Shown here: positions 1-5,172 of the stretch, piece by piece
Numbering within the stretch: the stretch's first letter is position 1
Layout: the number at the start of each line of letters is the position of its first letter
From: Flavobacteriales bacterium
Lineage (GTDB): Bacteria > Bacteroidota > Bacteroidia > Flavobacteriales > BACL11
Assembly (NCBI GenBank): GCA_018664745.1
Contig: JABJNS010000034.1
Span: 1-9,146, forward strand
Reading direction: 5' to 3'
Length of the DNA: 9,146 nt
Position numbers and translations under genes: made by a program
Notes under the pieces: model-generated
Database searches by the model: none
Told to the model about the DNA's origin: nothing
The model's input: only the letters and a program-made list of their open reading frames with translations

Positions 1-325
1 AACCGTTAGCAAGCCAATTACTAAAGAATTTATTGAAGCAATGGGAAGTGGTGTGCCTATCTTGGATACCGTTACTCGCAAGTGTTTTGTAAAACAAACC
101 GATAAAAAGAAGTTCAAGATTATCCTTACTCAAGGATTGAACCGACAAATTAGAAGAATGTGTGAGTACTTAGAGTATGATGTTAGAAAACTGAAAAGGG
201 TAAGGATTATGAATATTAAACTGGATATTCCTATTGGTGAATACCGTGATTTTACGCCTACAGAATTGAATCAAATCAATCAGTCGGTAGAACACTCCAT
301 TAAAACTTTTGAGGAAGGGAAATAG
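1..325 (+). CDS. rluF: 23S rRNA pseudouridine synthase RluF-type, C-terminal part (5' end outside window)
   Basis: The reading frame is open from the left edge (codons begin at base 2) and ends with TAG at 323-325, so about 107 C-terminal residues are visible. The block LTQGLNRQIRRMCEYL followed by VRKLKRVRIMNI is the conserved C-terminal signature of the RsuA/RluB/RluE/RluF family of rRNA pseudouridine synthases, which convert specific uridines in ribosomal RNA to pseudouridine. The RluF subgroup is the best match from memory. The upstream S4 domain and the catalytic aspartate lie outside the window, so activity cannot be judged here. The first ATG in the window (41) is internal, not a start. 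The gene is convergent with the minus-strand block: its stop directly abuts the stop of the next gene (326-328), with no spacer and no terminator hairpin visible between them. Confidence 0.9.
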   Translation, partial: TVSKPITKEFIEAMGSGVPILDTVTRKCFVKQTDKKKFKIILTQGLNRQIRRMCEYLEYDVRKLKRVRIMNIKLDIPIGEYRDFTPTELNQINQSVEHSIKTFEEGK

Positions 326-835
326 TTAAATTCTTTTCTCTAAGATATACATTTTATAGTTTAATTCATCTAGTAATAACCTTTTAAAGACAGGATGTAT
401 CAATGAAGATTTATTTGGGTATTTCTCTCCATTAATTATTATAGTTGGGATTAAAAGATAATTATTTTTCTCATAAAAATAATCCCAAACCTCTCTAATT
501 TCTTTAAATCCAATTTTTTCACATCTTGGATTTGTCCTTTGATGGAATTTCTTTTCATATTTTTTCTCAAAGTATAATGAATCAGCCCATATGTCAATTA
601 CATAATTATCACTACCAAAGTCTGATAACCTTGCAGCATAATAATAGTATTTAAATATTAATCCGAATTTCTTTTTATATTCTTTTATGCCGTATGGAGT
701 TAATTCATCAACTATTTTGTAGTTATAGATAGAGTTATTGTAATTTCTATTAAACGTTTCAAAATCAAATAGAAAATGTAAATCATAATTATTTACATAC
801 TTTAGGTTTATTATTTTGTTTAGAAATAATGTCTA
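326..835 (-). pseudogene. start-less continuation of the 789-1331 gene (probable frameshifted 3' half)
   Basis: The minus-strand frame is open from 835 down to TAA at 326-328 (about 169 codons) but contains no ATG, GTG or TTG until very near its end, apart from bases shared with the upstream gene. The encoded peptide looks protein-like and rich in aromatic and Lys residues, for example LFDFETFNRNYNNS, KFGLIFKYYYYAARLSDFGS and YLLIPTIIINGEKYPNK. This frame is reached from the gene at 789-1331 by a +1 shift (one extra base or two missing) somewhere between 832 and 792, where the strand reads an A-rich tract. Repaired, the pair would encode about 334 aa. I do not recognise the family. Alternatives are a separate gene with an unusual start codon, or a sequencing indel. 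The absence of any standard start favours a broken 3' half. Confidence 0.6.
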
Positions 836-1331
836 GATCTTTTTCACTCAATTCATAACTGAAATTATTTAACTCATCATTATCAACTTCCGAGATAGTT
901 CCATCATAAGAAACAAAATCATATCTTTTAGGACTCCTTAAAGAACCATCATTATGTTTAAAGTCAATTACTTTAGGTAATTTAGTTTTACCTTTTTCAT
1001 ATAAATAGTATGTATCCTCTAATAACTGTATATTTGTATATTGATTTTCTTTCTTAGATAATTCAAATAATTGACTATTATTAAGTAAATACTTTGAATA
1101 AATATTAAAAGAAACTTCAATATCAAATATACATAAAGTTGATTTAATAGTTATCAATTTATCTTTTACAGAGATTACTTTTTCTAGATGAAAATATTTT
1201 ATTCCAGAACTAATATATTTCTTTTTTTCATCATCCCATCTACAACGCATAGTGGTTTCTTTATCAGTTATAATAATTCCTTTAATTGGGTTTTCTAAAA
1301 AGTAATTTATTATTTCTTTAGCTGTTTTCAT
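789..1331 (-). CDS. hypothetical protein, 180 aa, probably the N-terminal part of a frameshifted gene
   Basis: The ATG at 1331-1329 is preceded directly by an in-frame TAG, so this start is the earliest possible. The stop is TAA at 789-791. The product starts MKTAKEIINYFLENPIKGII and is hydrophilic and mixed alpha/beta in appearance. There is no signal peptide, no membrane segment and no motif I recognise. The local GC content is clearly lower than in the suf genes. The first 14 bases overlap the end of the upstream reading frame (TAA at 1318-1320), a layout typical of translationally coupled genes. The C-terminal tail KQNNKPKVCK probably results from reading past a frameshift, because the next frame continues open for about 150 codons without a start. 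Function unknown. Confidence 0.55.
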   Translation of the reverse strand: MKTAKEIINYFLENPIKGIIITDKETTMRCRWDDEKKKYISSGIKYFHLEKVISVKDKLITIKSTLCIFDIEVSFNIYSKYLLNNSQLFELSKKENQYTNIQLLEDTYYLYEKGKTKLPKVIDFKHNDGSLRSPKRYDFVSYDGTISEVDNDELNNFSYELSEKDLDIISKQNNKPKVCK

Positions 1332-1464
1332 CTAGAATTTTAGTAATACTTATTAAATTATTAAAAGTAATAGGTTTATGAAATTCTATTGGGGGGTATT
1401 TATCGCTATTTTTAAATTGACTGTTTTCGTTCAACCAAGTTATAATCTTTTTCTTTTTTGTAAA
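1318..1464 (-). pseudogene. out-of-frame continuation of the zinc-ribbon-like gene
   Basis: The minus-strand frame is open from 1464 to TAA at 1318-1320 and encodes a plausible peptide (ITWLNENSQFKNSDKYPPIE and following, ending ITKILDENS) with no ATG. It is reached from the 1440-1622 gene by a -1 shift (one missing base) within the A-rich stretch at about 1447-1461, which reads ACAAAAAAGAAAAAGA on the minus strand. Joined, the two parts would make a protein of about 101 aa whose stop overlaps the start of the 789-1331 gene by 14 bp, a normal coupled arrangement. That fit supports this segment being the true end of the gene. It could instead be chance open frame in AT-rich DNA, but the codon choice and the sensible gene junction argue against that. 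Confidence 0.5.
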
Positions 1465-1622
1465 TTATCAATCGTTTCTTTTTCGTATTCATTAATGAAT
1501 ATAAAAAAATATCTATCAATGCAATTGTTACAATAATATTCAAACAAGTCGTTTCCTGTATTACAATTTACAATGTCAGTACTGTTACAAAACACACATC
1601 TATTAATAGTTTTCATTCCCAT
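1440..1622 (-). CDS. small zinc-ribbon-like protein (CxxC...CxxC), probably truncated by a frameshift
   Basis: The product of about 60 aa begins MGMKTINRCVFCNST, with a second pair CNNC about 20 residues later. Two CxxC pairs at this spacing are typical of a treble-clef or zinc-ribbon metal site, although such short motifs do not define a function. I chose ATG 1622. ATG 1616 (MKTINRC) is equally possible, and the frame also extends to a TTG at 1631 that overlaps a possible -7 box. The frame ends at TAA 1440-1442 with a Lys/Arg-rich tail (LQKRKRL) that probably arises from a one-base loss in the A-run; the other frame then continues to 1318. It is the first gene of the AT-rich pair downstream of the suf operon and may be coupled to the 789-1331 gene. 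Family not recognised. Confidence 0.5.
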   Translation of the reverse strand: MGMKTINRCVFCNSTDIVNCNTGNDLFEYYCNNCIDRYFFIFINEYEKETIDNLQKRKRL

Positions 1623-1627
1623 ATAAG

Positions 1628-1635
1628 CCAAGATA
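1628..1635 (-). promoter_or_regulatory. possible -7 box for the AT-rich gene pair
   Basis: The minus strand reads TATCTTGG here, one mismatch from the Bacteroidota -7 consensus TAnnTTTG. It lies 5 bp before the ATG at 1622, which would make the transcript nearly leaderless. No clear -33 element is visible. It is a weak call in AT-rich DNA, but it favours ATG 1622 or 1616 over the TTG at 1631. Confidence 0.25.
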
Positions 1636-1651
1636 ATAAAATTAAGTTAGC

Positions 1652-1663
1652 TTGTAATTACAA
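1652..1663. repeat. 12-bp perfect palindrome between the suf operon remnant and the zinc-ribbon-like gene
   Basis: TTGTAATTACAA is its own reverse complement. It lies in the 41-bp gap (1632-1672) between the DUF2480 remnant and the possible TTG start of the zinc-ribbon-like gene, about 30 bp upstream of ATG 1622. It could be an operator for that gene. A partly overlapping 5-bp stem (ATTAC 1657-1661 / GTAAT 1668-1672, 6-nt loop) is too weak to call a terminator. Short AT-rich palindromes also occur by chance. Confidence 0.35.
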
Positions 1664-1672
1664 AAGAGTAAT

Positions 1673-1828
1673 CTACTTTCTCTTAAAAACGGGAACAGCC
1701 GAACAAGCTTTCCCAAACATTAGACTACTTACTGTGTGTTGCAATTTTTTGGTAATTGCCATATAAAGTGATGCGCTCAAAGGAATTTGCCCACAACCTT
1801 TTATAATCACTTTTTTGTTTTCAAAATC
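1673..1828 (-). pseudogene. C-terminal remnant of a second DUF2480 gene
   Basis: This start-less segment encodes 51 codons ending with TAG at 1673-1675. By eye, 44 of 51 residues match residues 118-168 of the complete DUF2480 protein encoded at 2568-3074, including the GCGQIPLSASLYMAITKKLQ stretch and the ACSAVPV stretch with its Cys. DNA identity over the 156 bases is about 86% (22 mismatches, no gaps), and many changes are synonymous, so the copy diverged as a working gene before losing its front part. Homology begins exactly at the stop codon of the DUF3050 gene. The layout suggests a DUF2480 3' end left behind when related DNA carrying DUF3050 recombined into the locus, or a tandem duplication followed by deletion. 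There is no start, so it is not expected to be translated on its own. Confidence 0.85.
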
Positions 1829-2568
1829 TAACTAATCCCTTCTAAAACCACATCCCATAATTCCTTACGGGCTATTAAACAGTTCTTAGCAGTTTGTTCT
1901 ACCTCTTGCCATTTTTGTTTGTCATCACCACATAAATCAGTAATAAGTTGTAAGGCTAATGGGCCGTGTTCTCCACCATCTAATTCTATGTGTCTTTCTA
2001 GGTAATACACAAACTTATCCAACTTGTTTTCTTTGCTTAAATCGTTTACAATAGCGGTAAACATATCTGGGATTAAATCCTCACGCCCAAAAGTAAAAGC
2101 AGATGCAATTTTATGGGCTTCCCCCGTTTTTAATACATCAAAAGTAGTGGCTAAAAAGGAATCAATAGCCGTATTTACTTTCGGTAAGTCTATACCTTTA
2201 ACACTATTCACAAACTTTTCAATCTCAGTAGTATTGGCACCACATTCTTTCATGGCATCTAAGTACATTTCATAGTGTGAGGCAGGGTTTCCATCAGCAT
2301 CAACATCACTTTCTTCTTCCAGTACAATAGAGTTTATCAATCTTCTAATTTTATTATCTCCAACTGGTTTCCATGGCAATGTTGTGGAGGTCAATTCAAT
2401 TTGTAATCCTTTTAGTAAGGACATAAAATCCCAAACGGCATATACATGAATTTCCATGAGTTTTTGCACATCCTCAATGCTGTTCAGTTGGTTATATAAT
2501 GGGTGATTAACTACTGCTCTTTTATGCTCAGCAATCTGAGTATTTATGTGTTGAATATTTTGATTCAT
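1828..2568 (-). CDS. DUF3050 family protein (haem-oxygenase-like fold, possible dinuclear metal enzyme)
   Basis: The 246-aa protein carries the features I associate with DUF3050: HVYAVWDFMSLLKGLQ (residues 41-56), LPWKP (64-68), and an acidic EEESD (84-88) before H98. The family belongs to the all-helical haem-oxygenase/TenA-like superfamily. No signal peptide or membrane segment is seen. The possible metal ligands are the Glu cluster 84-86, H98, E163 (in FGRED), and H193, D197 and H201 (HxxxDxxxH). This pattern resembles haem-oxygenase-like diiron oxidases such as CADD and UndA. That assignment is inference; the biochemical function is unknown to me. The start ATG overlaps the DUF2480 stop (TAATG), implying coupled translation and membership in the suf operon. 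The gene is flanked by 156-bp imperfect direct repeats (1673-1828 and 2568-2723). Confidence 0.85.
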   Translation of the reverse strand: MNQNIQHINTQIAEHKRAVVNHPLYNQLNSIEDVQKLMEIHVYAVWDFMSLLKGLQIELTSTTLPWKPVGDNKIRRLINSIVLEEESDVDADGNPASHYEMYLDAMKECGANTTEIEKFVNSVKGIDLPKVNTAIDSFLATTFDVLKTGEAHKIASAFTFGREDLIPDMFTAIVNDLSKENKLDKFVYYLERHIELDGGEHGPLALQLITDLCGDDKQKWQEVEQTAKNCLIARKELWDVVLEGIS

Positions 2569-2723
2569 TATTTATTTTTAAGAACGGGAACAGCCGAACA
2601 AGCTTCCCCGAACATTAGACTACTTACGGTATTTTGTAATTTTTTTGTAATTGCCATATAGAGTGAAGCACTCAAAGGAATTTGTCCACAGCCTTTTACA
2701 ATTACTTTTTTGTTTTGAAATTC
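2568..2723 (-). repeat. imperfect direct repeat (partner of 1673-1828) flanking the DUF3050 gene
   Basis: The last 51 codons plus stop of the DUF2480 gene align without gaps to 1673-1828 in the same orientation, with about 22 mismatches in 156 bases. The two copies bracket the DUF3050 gene exactly: one overlaps its start codon and the other its stop codon. Recombination between them would delete DUF3050 cleanly while regenerating a full-length DUF2480 gene. Confidence 0.8.
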
Positions 2724-3074
2724 TGTATTATCAATAGCATCAATATTTGCAGTGAAAATTTGCTGAAAGACATCCTCCTTTTTCCCAAAATGAATTTCAT
2801 TAGCAATGCCCTTAAGGTAAGAAGTAACTAGCATAAAAGCCCACATAGGCACAATGGCATCTGCACTACAATGTATGGCTACCGTTTTGCCTTGGTAGAT
2901 AGAGAAATCAAACTCCTTTAAGCTGGTTCTGAATTCTTTTTCTTTTAGGATAATCCCTTGAAAAAGGAAATCTTTTACTTCTAAAACTGCAATATTTTGC
3001 TTGGGAGCATAGTCTGATAAATCAATATTTATCAATCCGCTATTTGCTACTCTATTTACAATCTCACCACTCAT
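2568..3074 (-). CDS. DUF2480 family protein
   Basis: The 168-aa soluble protein matches what I remember of DUF2480, a family seen next to suf genes in Bacteroidota. Typical stretches are EIVNRVANSGLINIDLSDY (4-22), KTVAIHCSADAIVPMWAFML (63-82) and the C-terminal GCGQIPLSASLYMA (128-141) with ACSAVPV (158-164). Conserved-looking H68/C69, C129 and C159 could bind a metal, a cluster or sulfur, but that is inference and no enzymatic role is known to me. The ATG lies one base after the sufT stop, and the stop overlaps the DUF3050 start. This places the gene firmly in the Fe-S assembly transcription unit. A diverged copy of its last 51 codons lies at 1673-1828, on the far side of DUF3050. Confidence 0.88.
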   Translation of the reverse strand: MSGEIVNRVANSGLINIDLSDYAPKQNIAVLEVKDFLFQGIILKEKEFRTSLKEFDFSIYQGKTVAIHCSADAIVPMWAFMLVTSYLKGIANEIHFGKKEDVFQQIFTANIDAIDNTEFQNKKVIVKGCGQIPLSASLYMAITKKLQNTVSSLMFGEACSAVPVLKNK

Positions 3075-3075
3075 T

Positions 3076-3399
3076 TTATAGCATTCCTAGTTCTAGTTTT
3101 GCTTCTTCACTCATCATTTCTTTTGTCCAAGTGGGCTCAAAAGTAATTTCAACTTTTACTTTGTTTACTGCAGGTATTACCTTTACTTTTTCCTCAATTT
3201 CAACAGGTAAAGTTTCAGCAACTGGGCAGTTAGGTGATGTTAAAGTCATGGTGATATTTACATCACATTCTTCACTTACTTGTACATCATAAATAAGTCC
3301 AAGTGCATAAATGTTTACAGGTATCTCAGGATCATAAATCTCACAGATTACCTCAACAACTTCTTCTCCTATTTTTTGTAATTCTTGTTCTGTTTTCAT
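3076..3399 (-). CDS. sufT: SufT-like DUF59/MIP18 family Fe-S assembly protein
   Basis: The 107-aa protein consists of a single DUF59 (MIP18/PaaD-like) domain. DPEIPVNIYALGLIYDV (residues 23-39) is the family's N-terminal signature, and TSPNCPVAETLP (54-65) contains the conserved Cys58 of the second signature. Stand-alone DUF59 proteins of this size (SufT, YitW type) assist maturation of Fe-S proteins in the cytoplasm, probably at the carrier or target delivery step. It is the first gene after the 141-bp gap following sufE and lies one base ahead of the DUF2480 gene. ATG 3399 gives the usual family length. Family assignment is firm; the exact step it serves is inferred from studied relatives. 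Confidence 0.92.
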   Translation of the reverse strand: MKTEQELQKIGEEVVEVICEIYDPEIPVNIYALGLIYDVQVSEECDVNITMTLTSPNCPVAETLPVEIEEKVKVIPAVNKVKVEITFEPTWTKEMMSEEAKLELGML

Positions 3400-3540
3400 A
3401 TTAATTAGATTTGAGATGTTAGTATTGAGATTTTAGACTTGATAAAAAATCTTTTGTCTCTTATCTAACATCTATATACTCATGTCTATTTATTATTTTG
3501 TGTCTATTATCTTTGTACTAAAAGCCTAGCGGTCTAACAT
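3400..3540 (-). repeat. sufE-sufT intergenic spacer with short direct and inverted repeats
   Basis: This is the only long spacer in the operon. It holds a near-exact 17-bp direct repeat, TCTAACATCTATATACT (3464-3480) and TCTAACATCTATTTACT (3533-3549), the second copy running into the sufE stop codon. An inverted copy of the core (AGATGTTAG, 3414-3422) pairs with CTAACATCT at 3465-3473. A nested 7-bp stem, AGATTTT (3428-3434) with AAAATCT (3446-3452), has an 11-nt loop. Further TGTCTATT-like words fill the rest. I see no TAnnTTTG box for a separate sufT promoter on the minus strand and no U-tract terminator. It may be an RNA structure that tunes downstream expression, a small intergenic repeat element, or simple drift. 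Confidence 0.5.
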
Positions 3541-3957
3541 CTATTTACTAAAGGCTAAAGCGTATATTTTCATTTGTTTTATCATGGAAACTAATCCATT
3601 TGCTCGGGTAGGAGAGAGTTGGTCTTTCAATCCTATTTCGTTTATAAAGTCAAGTTTTGCATCTGCAATGTTTTGCGGAGATTGTCCTGAAAGTACAGTT
3701 ATTAAAATAGCAATAATTCCCTTAGTCATAATTGCATCACTATCAGCTGTAAAAATAATTTTTCCGTCAGTATGTTCTGCATGTAACCAAACTCTACTTT
3801 GGCATCCTTTTATAAGGTTGTCTTCTATTTTGTACTGTTCTTTAATGGGTGCTAAGTCTTTTCCTAAATCAATTAGGTATTCGTACTTCTGCATCCAGTC
3901 GTCAAACATAGCAAAATCCTCTGTAATTTCTTTTTGTATTTCTTGTATAGCCCCCAT
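3541..3957 (-). CDS. sufE: SufE cysteine desulfurase activator / sulfur acceptor
   Basis: This 138-aa protein has the SufE fold signature. KGCQSRVW (residues 50-57) holds the acceptor Cys52, equivalent to Cys51 of E. coli SufE, on a loop after DNLI. SDAIMTKGIIAILITVLSGQ (73-92) and the C-terminal SPTRANGLVSMI segment are typical of the family. SufE accepts persulfide sulfur from SufS and passes it to the SufBCD scaffold. The ATG directly follows the sufS stop (TAAATG, no spacer), matching the tight functional pairing of the two proteins. Length is normal and all visible key residues are present. The TAG stop lies inside a 17-bp repeat that begins the following spacer. Confidence 0.96.
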   Translation of the reverse strand: MGAIQEIQKEITEDFAMFDDWMQKYEYLIDLGKDLAPIKEQYKIEDNLIKGCQSRVWLHAEHTDGKIIFTADSDAIMTKGIIAILITVLSGQSPQNIADAKLDFINEIGLKDQLSPTRANGLVSMIKQMKIYALAFSK

Positions 3958-5172
3958 TTATGATAACATTTGTTTTGCTTTTTTAATAGCGTTAATTGCA
4001 ATATCTATCTCAGCTTTTGTATTGTAAGCTGCAAAAGACATCCGAGCAGTTCCAGGAATATTAAAGCGTTTCATTATAGGTTGTGTACAATGGTGTCCTG
4101 TACGGATCGCAACTCCCATTTTATCAACTATCATACCAATATCATAAGGGTGTAAGTTATCAATATTAAAGGATATAATTCCTGATTTATGTGCTGCTGT
4201 TCCGTAAATTTTAAGTCCCTCAATTTTTAACACTTCAGTAGTAGCGTATTGTAATAGTTCATCCTCATATTTTGCAATGTTTTTTACTCCTAATGCTGTA
4301 ATAAAATCAATTGCAGCTTTAAAAGCAATTACTCCAGCAATATTTGGAGTTCCTGCTTCAAATTTATGGGGCAAGCAAGCGTAAGTAGTTTTTTCAAAAC
4401 TTACTTCTTTTATCATTTCTCCACCCCCTTGATAAGGAGGTAAAGCATTTAGTGCGGCTTCTTTTCCGTACAAAACTCCAACTCCTGTTGGTCCGTACAT
4501 TTTGTGTGCAGAAAAGCAATAGAAGTCAGCATTTAATTCCTGCATATTTAAAGCAACATGAGAGGCAGCTTGTGCGCCATCAATCATTACTTTTGCACCA
4601 AAGTTATGAGCTTTTTCAATGATAGTTTCAATATTATTTATTGTCCCTAATGCATTGGAAATATGAGAAACAGCAACTAATTTTGTATTTTCAGAAAGTA
4701 GATTATTAAAAGTATCCATATCCAAACTCCCATTATCTAATAGTGGAATAACTTTTAAAGTTGCTCCACTTTGCTCGCAACACATTTGCCAAGGCACAAT
4801 ATTGGAGTGGTGTTCCAGTTCTGAAATGATGATTTCATCACCTTTTTTTAATAGGGTTCTGAATCCGTTTGCAACTAAGTTAATGGAGTCGGTTGTTCCT
4901 TTGGTAAAGATAATTTCATAATTGTGTTTGGCACCAATAAAGGCTTGAACAGTATTTCTTGTAGCTTCAAATTTATCTGTTGCCAGTCCGCTTAAAAAAT
5001 GAACACCCCTATGTACATTGGAGTTTTCGTTAGCATAGTAATTTGCTTCTGCATCAATTACTGATTGTGGTTTTTGGGTAGTAGCGCCATTATCAAAATA
5101 TACCAAACCATACCCATTTACCTTTCGGTTTAGGATAGGAAATTGCGCTCTTATTTTGTTAATGTTTAGCAT
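3958..5172 (-). CDS. sufS: SufS cysteine desulfurase (group II, PLP-dependent)
   Basis: The 404-aa enzyme removes sulfur from L-cysteine to give alanine and an enzyme persulfide that feeds Fe-S cluster assembly. Visible landmarks are YFDNGATTQKP (25-35), the H121-H122 pair in SELEHHSN, D198 in MIDGAQ contacting the PLP ring, the PLP Schiff-base lysine K224 in FSAHKMYGP, and the sulfur-carrying Cys362 in RTGHHCTQP. The short loop around Cys362 is the group II (SufS) form rather than the IscS/NifS form. The ATG immediately follows the sufD stop (TAAATG), and its own stop abuts the sufE start, so translation is probably coupled on both sides. Length and active site are complete. A CsdA-type paralogue is excluded by the operon context. 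Confidence 0.97.
   Translation of the reverse strand: MLNINKIRAQFPILNRKVNGYGLVYFDNGATTQKPQSVIDAEANYYANENSNVHRGVHFLSGLATDKFEATRNTVQAFIGAKHNYEIIFTKGTTDSINLVANGFRTLLKKGDEIIISELEHHSNIVPWQMCCEQSGATLKVIPLLDNGSLDMDTFNNLLSENTKLVAVSHISNALGTINNIETIIEKAHNFGAKVMIDGAQAASHVALNMQELNADFYCFSAHKMYGPTGVGVLYGKEAALNALPPYQGGGEMIKEVSFEKTTYACLPHKFEAGTPNIAGVIAFKAAIDFITALGVKNIAKYEDELLQYATTEVLKIEGLKIYGTAAHKSGIISFNIDNLHPYDIGMIVDKMGVAIRTGHHCTQPIMKRFNIPGTARMSFAAYNTKAEIDIAINAIKKAKQMLS

Noticed and set aside
792..832. Independent start for the 326-835 frame
   Set aside because: No ATG, GTG or TTG occurs in frame near its beginning. The ATGs present in this stretch are in other frames and stop immediately or after 24 codons.
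1443..1464. Programmed -1 ribosomal frameshift site in the zinc-ribbon-like gene
   Set aside because: The A-rich tract is not a canonical X XXY YYZ slippery heptamer in the zero frame (CAA AAA AGA AAA AGA), and no A run reaches the roughly nine bases usual for transcriptional slippage. A plain indel is the simpler reading.
1657..1672. Rho-independent terminator for the suf operon
   Set aside because: The stem has only 5 AT-rich base pairs and is not followed by a clear U tract.
2024..2275. 83-codon open frame on the plus strand
   Set aside because: It is antisense to the DUF3050 gene and has no recognisable protein features.
3584..4027. 147-codon open frame on the plus strand
   Set aside because: It is antisense to sufE and the end of sufS, whose protein identities are certain. 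Its Ser/Ile/Cys-rich translation is typical of a shadow frame.
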